From Styela clava (Eukaryota; Chordata; Ascidiacea; Stolidobranchia; Styelidae): DNA of 64,000 nt. The notes beneath the pieces are model-generated. The model was given only the letters and a program-made list of their open reading frames with translations. It did no database searches and had not been told where the DNA came from. Below, piece after piece: positions 1 through 11,989 of the stretch; positions within the stretch are counted from its first letter, which is position 1, and each line of letters opens with the position of its first letter. The stretch spans positions 1,674,001 through 1,738,000 of the forward strand of contig NC_135260.1 of NCBI RefSeq assembly GCF_964204865.1, in the 5' to 3' direction. Both the position numbers and the translations under genes were made by a program.

Positions 1-22
1 CCGAATATGTCTCGTCGATATC

Positions 23-142
23 GCCTACGACCATACCACGTTGAATACACCCGATCTCGTTCGATCTCGGAAGTTAAGCAACGTCGGGCTCGGTTAGTAC
101 TTGCATGGGTGACCGGCTGGGAATACCGGGTGCCGTAGGCTT
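23..142 (+). rRNA. 5S ribosomal RNA, unit 1, full length
   Basis: The 120-nt gene begins GCCTACGACCATACCACG and ends GTGCCGTAGGC before TTTT. The ends pair as helix I (GCCTACG with CGTAGGC). The internal control region matches known eukaryotic 5S genes: A box around nt 48-63 (GAAGTTAAGCAACGTC), intermediate element near 67-72, C box around 80-99 (TGCATGGGTGACCGGCTGGG). RNA polymerase III with TFIIIA and TFIIIC would be expected to transcribe it, and the RNA joins the large ribosomal subunit. Nt 30-47 hold two 8-bp direct repeats (CGATCTCG) separated by TT, which is the site of the 10-nt deletion in other units. Taken as the reference copy for numbering. Confidence 0.96.
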
Positions 143-144
143 TT
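141..144 (+). terminator. Pol III T-run terminator of 5S unit 1
   Basis: TTTT directly follows the helix I 3' strand, with a second T4 seven bases further on (CGCTTTTATC). Every unit keeps both runs. T-runs of four or more are the normal animal Pol III terminator. Confidence 0.85.
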
Positions 145-545
145 CGCTTTTATCAAAAATAAAAGGAATGCTGTCTGAACAAAACATAATTTAAAATGAA
201 TATGTTATAAAATATTTCATATGGTCAAGGACTGAATAATAACTAACAGGGGCGAAACGCAACTTTACGAATAGTCACCGAGACCCGTCATCGATATTTC
301 GAATGCGTCTAAATAGATATAGGCCTACTATATATGGCAGAATAATCGGTGCTACTATGGAGTGAGCTAGGATATGGGAAATCGAGATAAGACGACTTAA
401 TTAATCATATGACGGATCACGGCCAATCGCCCGGTTATCAGTCAAGGCCAGTTATTTCATTTCGGAAGCAAGCACTTAATGGTAGCGGAAGCCGTAACTT
501 ACCTGCGGTAACTACCTTACGACGACGAAGGTTTTCTGAAAACTA

Positions 546-634
546 TCCCTTAATGGAATTCGAACCCACGCAGAGTAATCAGAGGTGTGGTAACGAGCGT
601 ATATCTGACACTTAGTACGATGCGCCACACGGTT
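546..634 (-). repeat. Degenerate tRNA-like segment (possible SINE head), one per spacer
   Basis: On the - strand a B-box-like T arm is seen at 553-569: stem GTGGG, loop TTCGAAT, 3' stem TCCAT, with two G-U pairs. An A-box-like TGGCGCATCGTGC lies near 617-629. A D stem GCGC/GTGT can form, and TCAGA/TCTGA (604-608 with 579-583) would make an anticodon stem, but its loop is 20 nt. The 7-nt acceptor strands do not pair, so this is not a working tRNA gene. It best fits a tRNA-derived SINE head or old tRNA pseudogene fixed in the spacer. It recurs in all units at about the same offset and could act as a Pol III promoter against the 5S direction. Confidence 0.5.
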
Positions 635-829
635 GAGCACGAGTTTTACCATAGCTTGAAATCTACCTATATCTAGTATTACATAGTGAGATCTACGTCA
701 ATTCAGTACTTTAGCGCAGGTTCAAAGCCTTCATTTTGCATCCCTAGTAGATATCTCATTAAATTTAGTTAGACTGACTGACTATTAACGTTGATACATT
801 TTTATTGAACCGGACTTAATCGAAAAATT

Positions 830-884
830 AAACTCTCGCCAAGTTACGGGCGATCACCGAAGTGCCACGCGCTTGTGAGAGTTT
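830..884. repeat. Conserved 55-bp inverted-repeat element in the spacer
   Basis: Perfect 8-bp arms AAACTCTC (830-837) and GAGAGTTT (877-884) enclose a GC-richer core that can form an inner stem (GCC..GGGC). An AT-rich TATATATAA follows. The element is near identical in most units. In units 2, 3, 35 and 36 a 24-bp block upstream is missing and most of the left arm goes with it. Function unknown: it may be a structured transcript, a transposon scar or a spacer element. Confidence 0.5.
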
Positions 885-1220
885 ATATATAACTTTTGAT
901 ACTGTGTGAGTGCACGTAACCTAGCTTTGAGCACATATAATAAAAAACAAGCTTATAAGAAGGGCAACTTTCATATATACTGTCGAACTATCTGGGTTAT
1001 GTGCAATACAATGGGCATCCGCTTATCAAAAAGCTTTGTCAATAACACGTCAGGCCTCAATAACAAACAAGCGAGTTATATCAGGGACTCGATGCTTGCG
1101 TTAAGCCATACACCAGAGATAAAATACCTATGAGGAAAAACATACAATCAATAAATTAACGCATGTAATCAATAATAACAAAATTTGACACTGGTAGAAA
1201 ATGTCGGCGGTAAGCCACTG

Positions 1221-1286
1221 AGCGAAACAGCGACTGCCTGAGTTTCATTGTTTGTGACTCTACAAACGAAACAGTTGCGCTTCGCT
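1221..1286. repeat. Imperfect long hairpin upstream of each 5S gene
   Basis: Four nested paired segments are visible: AGCGAA/TTCGCT, GCGACT/AGTTGC (one G-U), GTTTC/GAAAC, and GTTTGT/ACAAAC around the loop GACTCT. The hairpin ends 57 bp before the 5S start at 1343 and recurs at that distance before the other genes. It could be a cruciform, a non-coding RNA or a regulatory element. Confidence 0.55.
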
Positions 1287-1311
1287 TCTCTCTCATTAGG
1301 CGTTGCCTAAA

Positions 1312-1320
1312 TATAAATAA
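1312..1320 (+). promoter_or_regulatory. TATA-like box of 5S gene, about -31
   Basis: TATAAATAA covers -31 to -23 relative to the 5S start at 1343 and is preserved before essentially all genes here, deleted variants included. Several invertebrate 5S genes need an upstream TATA-like element besides the internal control region. The sequence between it and the gene (CCGAATATGTCTCGTCGATATC) is also nearly invariant. Confidence 0.7.
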
Positions 1321-1342
1321 CCGAATATGTCTCGTCGATATC

Positions 1343-1462
1343 GCCTACGAACATACCACGTTGAATACACCCGATCTCGTTCGATCTCGGAAGTTAGGCA
1401 ACGTCGGGCTCGGTTAGTACTTGCATGGGTGACCGGCTGGGAATACCGGGTGCCGTAGGCTT
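1343..1462 (+). rRNA. 5S ribosomal RNA, unit 2, full length
   Basis: Full-length copy with two substitutions relative to unit 1: C9 to A, and A55 to G inside the A box. The same pair recurs in unit 35, showing the two share a recent common copy. Confidence 0.94.
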
Positions 1463-2642
1463 TTCGCTTTTATCAAAAATAAAAGGAATGCTGTCTTAAC
1501 AAAACATAATTTAAAATGAATATGTTATAAAATATTTCAGATTGTCGAGGACTGAATAATAACTAACAGGGGCGAAACGCAACTTTACGAATAGTCACTG
1601 AGACCCGTCATCGATATTTCGAATGCGTCTTAATAGGTATAGGCCTGCTATATATGGCAGAATAATCGGTGCTACTATGGAGTGAGTTAGTATATGAGAA
1701 ATCGAGATAAGACGACTTAATTAATCATATGACGGATCACGCCAATCGCCCGGTTATCAGTCAAGGCCAGTTATTTCATTTCGGAAGCAAGCACTTAATG
1801 GTAGCGGAAGCCGTAACTTACCTGCGGTAACATGGACTACCTTACGACGACGAAGGGTTCTGAAAACTATCCCTTAATGGAATTCGAACCCACGCAGAGT
1901 AATCAGAGGTGTGGTAACGAGCGTATATCTGACACTTAGCACGATGCGCCACACGGTTGAGCACGAGTTTTACCATAGCTTGAAATCTACCTATATCTAG
2001 TATTACATAGTGAGATCTACGTCAATTCAGTACTTTAGCGCAGGTTCAAAGCCTTCATTTTGCATCCCTAGTAGATATCTCATTAAATTTAGTTAGACTG
2101 ACTGACTATTAACGTTGATACATTTTTATTGAATCTCGCCAAGTTACGGGCGATCACCGAAGTGCCACGCGCTTGTGAGAGTTTATATATAACTTTTGAT
2201 ACTGTGTGAGTGCACGTAACCTAGCTTTGAGCACATATAATAAAAAACAAGCTTATAAGAAGGGCAACTTTCATATATACTGTCGAACTATCTGGGTTAT
2301 GTGCAATACAATGGGCATCCGCTTATCAAAAAGCTTTGTCAATAACACGTCAGGCCTCAATAACAAACAAGCGAGTTATATCAGGGACTCGATGCTTGCG
2401 TTAAGCCATACACCAGAGATAAAATACCTATGAGGAAAAACATGCAATCAATAAATTAACGCATGTAATCAATAATAACAAAATTTGACACTGGTAGAAA
2501 ATGTCGGCGGTAAGCCACTGAGCGAAACAGCCACTGCCTGAGTTTCATTGTTTGTGACTCTACAAACGAAACAGTTGAGCTTCGCTTCTCTCTCATTAGG
2601 CGTTGCCTAAATATAAATAACCGAATATGTCTCGTCGATATC

Positions 2643-2762
2643 GCCTACGACCATACCACGTTGAATACACCCGATCTCGTTCGATCTCGGAAGTTAAGCA
2701 ACGTCGGGCTCGGTTAGTACTTGCATGGGTGACCGGCTGGGAATACCGGGTGCCGTAGGCTT
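2643..2762 (+). rRNA. 5S ribosomal RNA, unit 3, full length
   Basis: Identical to unit 1 over the gene by eye. The downstream spacer is of the short type lacking 24 bp. Confidence 0.95.
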
Positions 2763-3942
2763 TTCGCTTTTATCAAAAATAAAAGGAATGCTGTCTGAAC
2801 AAAACATAATTTAAAATGAATATGTTATAAAATATTTCAGATTGTCGAGGACTGAATAATAACTAACAGGGGCGAAACGCAACTTTACGAATAGTCACTG
2901 AGACCCGTCATCGATATTTCGAATGCGTCTTAATAGGTATAGGCCTGCTATATATGGCAGAATAATCGGTGCTACTATGGAGTGAGTTAGTATATGAGAA
3001 ATCGAGATAAGACGACTTAATTAATCATATGACGGATCACGCCAATCGCCCGGTTATCAGTCAAGGCCAGTTATTTCATTTCGGAAGCAAGCACTTAATG
3101 GTAGCGGAAGCCGTAACTTACCTGCGGTAACATGGACTACCTTACGACGACGAAGGGTTCTGAAAACTATCCCTTAATGGAATTCGAACCCACGCAGAGT
3201 AATCAGAGGTGTGGTAACGAGCGTATATCTGACACTTAGCACGATGCGCCACACGGTTGAGCACGAGTTTTACCATAGCTTGAAATCTACCTATATCTAG
3301 TATTACATAGTGAGATCTACGTCAATTCAGTACTTTAGCGCAGGTTCAAAGCCTTCATTTTGCATCCCTAGTAGATATCTCATTAAATTTAGTTAGACTG
3401 ACTGACTATTAACGTTGATACATTTTTATTGAATCTCGCCAAGTTACGGGCGATCACCGAAGTGCCACGCGCTTGTGAGAGTTTATATATAACTTTTGAT
3501 ACTGTGTGAGTGCACGTAACCTAGCTTTGAGCACATATAATAAAAAACAAGCTTATAAGAAGGGCAACTTTCATATATACTGTCGAACTATCTGGGTTAT
3601 GTGCAATACAATGGGCATCCGCTTATCAAAAAGCTTTGTCAATAACACGTCAGGCCTCAATAACAAACAAGCGAGTTATATCAGGGACTCGATGCTTGCG
3701 TTAAGCCATACACCAGAGATAAAATACCTATGAGGAAAAACATGCAATCAATAAATTAACGCATGTAATCAATAATAACAAAATTTGACACTGGTAGAAA
3801 ATGTCGGCGGTAAGCCACTGAGCGAAACAGCGACTGCCTGAGTTTCATTGTTTGTGACTCTACAAACGAAACAGTTGAGCTTCGCTTCTCTCTCATTAGG
3901 CGTTGCCTAAATATAAATAACCGAATATGTCTCGTCGATATC

Positions 3943-4062
3943 GCCTACGACCATACCACGTTGAATACACCCGATCTCGTTCGATCTCGGAAGTTAAGCA
4001 ACGTCGGGCTCGGTTAGTACTTGCATGGGTGACCGGCTGGGAATACCGGGTGCCGTAGTCTT
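3943..4062 (+). rRNA. 5S ribosomal RNA, unit 4, helix I variant
   Basis: Full length, with G117 to T near the 3' end (GTAGTC instead of GTAGGC). This breaks the pair with C2 in helix I, so the RNA may be less stable. Unit 38 has the same change. Confidence 0.93.
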
Positions 4063-5267
4063 TTCGCTTTTATCAAAAATAAAAGGAATGCTGTCTGAAC
4101 AAAACATAATTTAAAATGAATATGTTATAAAATATTTCAGATTGTCGAGGACTGAATAATAACTAACAGGGGCGAAACGCAACTTTACGAATAGTCACTG
4201 AGACCCGTCATCGATATTTCGAATGCGTCTTAATAGATATAGGCCTACTATATATGGCAGAATAATCGGTGCTACTATGGAGTGAGTTAGGATATGGGAA
4301 ATCGAGATAAGACGACTTAATTAATCATATGACGGATCACGGCCAATCGCCCGGTTATCAGTCAAGGCCAGTTATTTCATTTCGGAAGCAAGCACTTAAT
4401 GGTAGCGGAAGCCGTAACTTACCTGCGGTAACATGGACTACCTTACGACGACGAAGGGTTCTGAAAACTATCCCTTAATGGAATTCGAACCGACGCAGAG
4501 TAATCAGAGGTGTGGTAACGAGCGTATATCTGACACTTAGCACGATGCGCCACACGGTTGAGCACGAGTTTTACCATAGCTTGAAATCTACCTATATCTA
4601 GTATTACATAGTGAGATCTACGTCAATTCAGTACTTTAGCGCAGGTTCAAAGCCTTCATTTTGCATCCCTAGTAGATATCTCATTAAATTTAGTTAAACT
4701 GACTGACTATTAACGTTGATACATTTTTATTGAACCGGACTTAATCGAAAAATTAAACTCTCGCCAAGTTACGGGCGATCACCGAAGTGCCACGCGCTTG
4801 TGAGAGTTTATATATAACTTTTGATACTGTGTGAATGCACGTAACCTAGCTTTGAGCACATATAATAGAAAACAAGCTTATAAGAAGGGCAACTTTCATA
4901 TATACTGTCGAACTATCTGGGTTATGTGCAATACAATGGGCATCCGCTTATCAAAAAGCTTTGTCAATAACACGTCAGGCCTCAATAAAAAACAAGCGAG
5001 TTATATCAGCGACTCGATGCTTGCGTTAAGCCATACACCAGAGATAAAATACCTATGAGGAAAAACATGCAATCAATAAATTAACGCATGTAATCAATAA
5101 TAACAAAATTTGACACTGGTAGAAAGTGTCGGCGGTAAGCCATTGAGCGAAACAGCGACTGCCTGAGTTTCATTGTTTGTGACTCTACAAACGAAACAGT
5201 TGCGCTTCGCTTCTCTCTCATTAGGCGTTGCCTAAATATAAATAACCGAATATGTCTCGTCGATATC

Positions 5268-5377
5268 GCCTACGACCATACCACGTTGAATACACCCGAT
5301 CTCGGAAGTTAGGCAACGTCGGGCTCCGTTAGTACTTGCATGGGTGACCGGCTGGGAATACCGGGTGCCGTAGGCTT
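5268..5377 (+). rRNA. 5S rRNA variant, unit 5, 10-nt deletion
   Basis: Has lost one of the two CGATCTCG repeats plus TT (10 nt within nt 30-47), removing the loop C region. It also carries A55 to G and G70 to C. Control boxes remain but the RNA would be misfolded, so it is a probable pseudogene. Confidence 0.85.
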
Positions 5378-6584
5378 TTCGCTTTTATCAAAAATAAAAG
5401 GAATGCTGTCTGAACAAAACATAATTTAAAATGAATATGTTATAAAATATTTCAGATTGTCGAGGACTGAATAATAAATAACTAACAGGGGCGAAACGCA
5501 ACTTTACGAATAGTCACTGAGACCCGTCATCGATATTTCGAATGCGTCCTAATAGATATAGGCCTACTATATATGGCAGAATAATCGGTGCTACTATGGA
5601 GTGAGTTGGATATGAGAAATCGAGATAAGACGACTTAATTAGTCATATGACGGATCACGCCAATCGCCCGGTTATCAGTCAAGGCCAGTTATTTCATTTC
5701 GGAAGCAAGCACTTAATGGTAGCGGTAGCCGTAACTTACCTGCGGTAACATTGACTACCTTACGACGACGAAGGGTTCTGAAAACTATCCCTTAATGGAA
5801 TTCGAACCCACGCAGAGTAATCAGAGGTGTGGTAACGAGCGTATATCTGACACTTAGCACGATGCGCCACACGGTTGAGCACGAGTTTTACCATAGCTTG
5901 AAATCTACCTATATCTAGTATTACATAGTGAGATCTACGTCAAATCAGTACTTTAGCGCAGGTTCAAAGCCTTCATTTTGCATCCCTAGTAGATATCTCA
6001 TTAAATTTAGTTAGACTGACTGACTATTAACGTTGATACATTTTTATTGAACCGGACTTAATCGAAAAATTAAACTCTCGCCAAGTTACGGGCGATCACC
6101 GAAGTGCCACGCGCTTGTGAGAGTTTATATATAACTTTTGATACTGTGTGAGTGCACGTAACCTAGCTTTGAGCACATATAATAAAAAACAAGCTTATAA
6201 GAAGGGCAACTTTCATATATACTGTCGAACTATCTGGGTTATGTGCAATACAATGGGCATCCGCTTATCAAAAAGCTTTGTCAATAACACGTCAGGCCTC
6301 AATAACAAACAAGCGAGTTATATCAGGGACTCGATGCTTGCGTTAGGCCATACACCAGAGATAAAATACCTATGAGGAAAAACATGCAATCAATAAATTA
6401 ACGCATGTAATCAATAATAACAAAATTTGACACTGGTAGAAAATGTCGGCGGTAAGCCACTGAGCGAAACAGCGACTGCCTGAGTTTCATTGTTTGTGAC
6501 TGTACAAACGAAACAGTTGCGCTTCGCTTCTCTCTCATTAGGCGTTGCCTAAATATAAATAACCGAATATGTCTCGTCGATATC

Positions 6585-6704
6585 GCCTACGACCATACCA
6601 CGTTGAATACACTCGATCTCGTTCGATCTCGGAAGTTAGGCAACGTCGGGCTCGGTTAGTACTTGCATGGGTGACCGGCTGGGAATACCGGGTGCCGTAG
6701 GCTT
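6585..6704 (+). rRNA. 5S ribosomal RNA, unit 6, full length
   Basis: Full length with C29 to T (ACTCGATC) and A55 to G. Both boxes and helix I are otherwise intact. Confidence 0.93.
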
Positions 6705-7910
6705 TTCGCTTTTATCAAAAATAAAAGGAATGCTGTCTTAACAAAACATAATTTAAAATGAATATGTTATAAAATATTTCAGATTGTCGAGGACTGAATA
6801 ATAACTAACAGGGGCGAAACGCAACTTTACGAATAGTCACTGAGACCCGTCATCGATATTTCGAATGCGTCTTAATAGATATAGGCCTACTATATATGGC
6901 AGAATAATCGGTGCTACTATGGAGTGAGTTAGGATATGGGAAATCGAGATAAGACGACTTAATTAATCATATGACGGATCACGGCCAATCGCCCGGTTAT
7001 CAGTCAAGGCCAGTTATTTCATTTCGGAAGCAAGCACTTAATGGTAGCGGAAGCCGTACCTTACCTGCGGTAACATGGACTACCTTACGACGACGAAGGT
7101 TTTCTGAAAACTATCCCTTAATGGAATTCGAACCCACGCAGAGTAATCAGAGGTGTGGTAACGAGCGTATATCTGACACTTAGCACGATGCGCCACACGG
7201 TTGAGCACGAGTTTTACCATAGCTTGAAATCTACCTATATCTAGTATTACATAGTGAGATCTACGTCAATTCAGTACTTTAGCGCAGGTTCAAAGCCTTC
7301 ATTTTGCATCCCTAGTAGATATCTCATTAAATTTAGTTAGACTGACTGACTATTAACGTTGATACATTTTTATTGAACCGGACTTAATCGAAAAATTAAA
7401 CTCTCGCCAAGTTACGGGCGATCACCGAAGTGCCACGCGCTTGTGAGAGTTTATATATAACTTTTGATACTGTGTGAGTGCACGTAACCTAGCTTTGAGC
7501 CCATATAATAAAAAACAAGCTTATAAGAAGGGCAACTTTCATATATACTGTCGAACTATCTGGGTTATGTGCAATACAATGGGCATCCGCTTATCAAAAA
7601 GCTTTGTCAATAACACGTCAGGCCTCAATAACAAACAAGCGAGTTATATCAGCGACTCGATGCTTGCGTTAAGCCATACACCAGAGATAAAATACCTATG
7701 AGGAAAAACATGCAATCAATAAATTAACGCATGTAATCAATAATAACAAAATTTGACACTGGTAGAAAATGTCGGCGGTAAGCCACTGAGCGAAACAGCG
7801 ACTGCCTGAGTTTCATTGTTTGTGACTCTACAAACGAAACAGTTGCGCTTCGCTTCTCTCTCATTAGGCGTTGCCTAAATATAAATAACCGAATATGTCT
7901 CGTCGATATC

Positions 7911-8020
7911 GCCTACGACCATACCACGTTGAATACACTAGATCTCGTAAGTTAAGCAACGTCGGGCTCGGTTAGTACTTGCATGGGTGACCGGCTGGGA
8001 ATACCGGGTGCCGTAGGCTT
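7911..8020 (+). rRNA. 5S rRNA variant, unit 7, CTA-type 10-nt deletion
   Basis: Carries the 10-nt deletion together with C29T, C30A and a G-to-T after the remaining repeat, giving ACACTAGATCTCGTAAG. This combined haplotype recurs in 13 other units here, so it has spread as one allele. Confidence 0.85.
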
Positions 8021-9228
8021 TTCGCTTTTATCAAAAATAAAAGGAATGCTGTCTGAACAAAACATAATTTAAAATGAATATGTTATAAAATATTTCAGAT
8101 TGTCGAGGACTGAATAATAAATAACTAACAGGGGCGAAACGCAACTTTACGAATAGTCACTGAGACCCGTCATCGATATTTCGAATGCGTCTTAATAGAT
8201 ATAGGCCTACTATATATGGCAGAATAATCGGTGCTACTATGGAGTGAGTTAGGATATGAGAAATCGAGATAAGACGACTTAATTAGTCATATGACGGATC
8301 ACGCCAATCGCCCGGTTATCAGTCAAGGCCAGTTATTTCATTTCGGAAGCAAGCACTTAATGGTAGCGGAAGCCGTAACTTACCTGCGGTAACATTGACT
8401 ACCTTACGACGACGAAGGGTTCTGAAAACTATCCCTTAATGGAATTCGAACCCACGCAGAGTAATCAGAGGTGTGGTAACGAGCGTATATCTGACACTTA
8501 GCACGATGCGCCACACGGTTGAGCACGAGTTTTACCATAGCTTGAAATCTACCTATATCTAGTATTACATAGTGAGATCTACGTCAAATCAGTACTTTAG
8601 CGCAGGTTCAAAGCCTTCATTTTGCATCCCTAGTAGATATCTCATTAAATTTAGTTAGACTGACTGACTATTAACGTTGATACATTTTTATTGAACCGGA
8701 CTTAATCGAAAAATTAAACTCTCGCCAAGTTACGGGCGATCACCGAAGTGCCACGCGCTTGTGAGAGTTTATATATAACTTTTGATACTGTGTGAGTGCA
8801 CGTAACCTAGCTTTAAGCACATATAATAAAAAACAAGCTTAAAAGAAGGGCAACTTTCATATATACTGTCGAACTATCTGGGTTATGTGCAATACAATGG
8901 GCATCCGCTTATCAAAAAGCTTTGTCAATAACACGTCAGGCCTCAATAACAAACAAGCGAGTTATATCAGCGACTCGATGCTTGCGTTAAGCCATACACC
9001 AGAGATAAAATACCTATGAGGAAAAACATGCAATCAATAAATTAACGCATGTAATCAATAATAACAAAATTTGACACTGGTAGAAAATGTCGGCGGTAAG
9101 CCACTGAGCGAAACAGCGACTGCCTGAGTTTCATTGTTTGTGACTCTACAAACGAAACAGTTGCGCTTCGCTTCTCTCTCATTAGGCGTTGCCTAAATAT
9201 AAATAACCGAATATGTCTCGTCGATATC

Positions 9229-9348
9229 GCCTACGACCATACCACGTTGAATACACCCGATCTCGTTCGATCTCGGAAGTTAAGCAACGTCGGGCTCGGT
9301 TAGTACTTGCATGGGTGACCGGCTGGGAATACCGGGTGCCGTAGGCTT
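9229..9348 (+). rRNA. 5S ribosomal RNA, unit 8, full length
   Basis: Matches unit 1 through the gene by eye, with intact boxes and closing helix. Confidence 0.95.
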
Positions 9349-10556
9349 TTCGCTTTTATCAAAAATAAAAGGAATGCTGTCTGAACAAAACATAATTTAA
9401 AATGAATATGTTATAAAATATTTCAGATTGTCGAGGACTGAATAATAAATAACTAACAGGGGCGAAACGCAACTTTACGAATAGTCACTGAGACCCGTCA
9501 TCGATATTTCGAATGCGTCTTAATAGATATAGGCCTACTATATATGGCAGAATAATCGGTGCTACTATGGAGTGAGTTAGGATATGAGAAATCGAGATAA
9601 GACGACTTAATTAGTCATATGACGGATCACGCCAATCGCCCGGTTATCAGTCAAGGCCAGTTATTTCATTTCGGAAGCAAGCACTTAATGGTAGCGGAAG
9701 CCGTAACTTACCTGCGGTAACATTGACTACCTTACGACGACGAAGGGTTCTGAAAACTATCCCTTAATGGAATTCGAACCCACGCAGAGTAATCAGAGGT
9801 GTGGTAACGAGCGTATATCTGACACTTAGCACGATGCGCCACACGGTTGAGCACGAGTTTTACCATAGCTTGAAATCTACCTATATCTAGTATTACATAG
9901 TGAGATCTACGTCAAATCAGTACTTTAGCGCAGGTTCAAAGCCTTCATTTTGCATCCCTAGTAGATATCTCATTAAATTTAGTTAGACTGACTGACTATT
10001 AACGTTGATACATTTTTATTGAACCGGACTTAATCGAAAAATTAAACTCTCGCCAAGTTACGGGCGATCACCGAAGTGCCACGCGCTTGTGAGAGTTTAT
10101 ATATAACTTTTGATACTGTGTGAGTGCACGTAACCTAGCTTTGAGCACATATAATAAAAAACAAGCTTAAAAGAAGGGCAACTTTCATATATACTGTCGA
10201 ACTATCTGGGTTATGTGCAATACAATGGGCATCCGCTTATCAAAAAGCTTTGTCAATAACACGTCAGGCCTCAATAACAAACAAGCGAGTTATATCAGCG
10301 ACTCGATGCTTGCGTTAAGCCATACACCAGAGATAAAATACCTATGAGGAAAAACATGCAATCAATAAATTAACGCATGTAATCAATAATAACAAAATAT
10401 GACACTGGTAGAAAATGTCGGCGGTAAGCCACTGAGCGAAACAGCGACTGCCTGAGTTTCATTGTTTGTGACTCTACAAACGAAACAGTTGCGCTTCGCT
10501 TCTCTCTCATTAGGCGTTGCCTAAATATAAATAACCGAATATGTCTCGTCGATATC

Positions 10557-10666
10557 GCCTACGACCATACCACGTTGAATACACCCGATCTCGGAAGTTA
10601 AGCAACGTCGGGCTCGGTTAGTACTTGCATGGGTGACCGGCTGGGAATACCGGGTGCCGTAGGCTT
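10557..10666 (+). rRNA. 5S rRNA variant, unit 9, 10-nt deletion
   Basis: Simplest deleted form: CCCGATCTCGGAAG, one clean repeat lost and no other change. It may represent the founding deletion. Confidence 0.85.
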
Positions 10667-11869
10667 TTCGCTTTTATCAAAAATAAAAGGAATGCTGTCT
10701 GAACAAAACATAATTTAAAATGAATATGTTATAAAATATTTCAGATTGTCGAGGACTGAATAATAACTAACAGGGGCGAAACGCAACTTTACGAATAGTC
10801 ACTGAGACCCGTCATCGATATTTCGAATGCGGTTAATAGGTATAGGCCTGCTATATATGGCAGAATAATCGGTGCTACTATGGAGTGAGTTAGGATATGG
10901 GAAATCGAGATAAGACGACTTAATTAATCATATGACGGATCACGCCAATCGCCCGGTTATCAGTCAAGGCCAGTTATTTCATTTCGGAAGCAAGCACTTA
11001 ATGGTAGCGGAAGCCGTAACTTACCTGCGGTAACATGGACTACCTTACGACGACGAAGGGTTCTGAAAACTATCCCTTAATGGAATTCGAACCCACGCAG
11101 AGTAATCAGAGGTGTGGTAACGAGCGTATATCTGACACTTAGCACGATGCGCCACACGGTTGAGCACGAGTTTTACCATAGCTTGAAATCTACCTATATC
11201 TAGTATTACATAGTGAGATCTACGTCAATTCAGTACTTTAGCGCAGGTTCAAAGCCTTCATTTTGCATCCCTAGTAGATATCTCATTAAATTTAGTTAGA
11301 CTGACTGACTATTAACGTTGATACATTTTTATTGAACCGGACTTAATCGAAAAATTAAACTCTCGCCAAGTTACGGGCGATCACCGAAGTGCCACGCGCT
11401 TGTGAGAGTTTATATATAACTTTTGATACTGTGTGAGTGCACGTAACCTAGCTTTGAGCACATATAATAAAAAACAAGCTTATAAGAAGGGCAACTTTCA
11501 TATATACTGTCGAACTATCTGGGTTATGTGCAATACAATGGGCATCCGCTTATCAAAAAGCTTTGTCAATAACACGTCAGGCCTCAATAACAAACAAGCG
11601 AGTTATATCAGCGACTCGATGCTTGCGTTAAGCCATACACCAGAGATAAAATACCTATGAGGAAAAACATGCAATCAATAAATTAACGCATGTAATCAAT
11701 AATAACAAAATTTGACACTGGTAGAAAGTGTCGGCGGTAAGCCATTGAGCGAAACAGCGACTGCCTGAGTTTCATTGTTTGTGACTCTACAAACGAAACA
11801 GTTGCGCTTCGCTTCTCTCTCATTAGGCGTTGCCTAAATATAAATAACCGAATATGTCTCGTCGATATC

Positions 11870-11989
11870 GCCTACGACCATACCACGTTGAATACACCCG
11901 ATCTCGTTCGATCTCGGAAGTTAAGCAACGTCGGTCTCGGTTAGTACTTGCATGGGTGACCGGCTGGGAATACCGGGTGCCGTAGGCTT
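11870..11989 (+). rRNA. 5S ribosomal RNA, unit 10, full length
   Basis: Full length with G66 to T (GTCGGTCTCGG), next to the intermediate element. Confidence 0.93.

Larger units (their letters stand above)
23..5267 (+). repeat. Array block, units 1-4 with spacers
   Basis: Four units of 1320, 1300, 1300 and 1325 bp with full-length 5S genes. Units 2 and 3 lack the 24-bp spacer block next to the inverted-repeat element. Unit 1 has a 6-7-bp deletion near 511 and a TTTTC run near 531. Units 1-3 match units 34-36 and unit 4 matches unit 38. No protein gene is seen in the spacers. Confidence 0.9.

Noticed and set aside
495-520. Perfect 5' splice-site consensus CAGGTAAGT on the - strand, suggesting a spliced-leader or U1-like gene
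   Set aside because: The site lies in a small palindrome (TTACCGCAGGTAA). No U-rich Sm site follows within 100 bp, and the rest does not resemble U1 or a known leader.
409-615. A 68-70-codon ATG frame in units 1, 6, 34 and others
   Set aside because: A one-base difference (CACGGCC or CACGCC) and other indels shift the frame in sister units. It also overlaps the - strand tRNA-like segment.
906-1133. A 75-codon open frame repeated in nearly every spacer
   Set aside because: It starts at GTG, not ATG. In several units it is broken by A-run indels or stops, and differences between units are not biased to silent sites. Ordinary spacer sequence.
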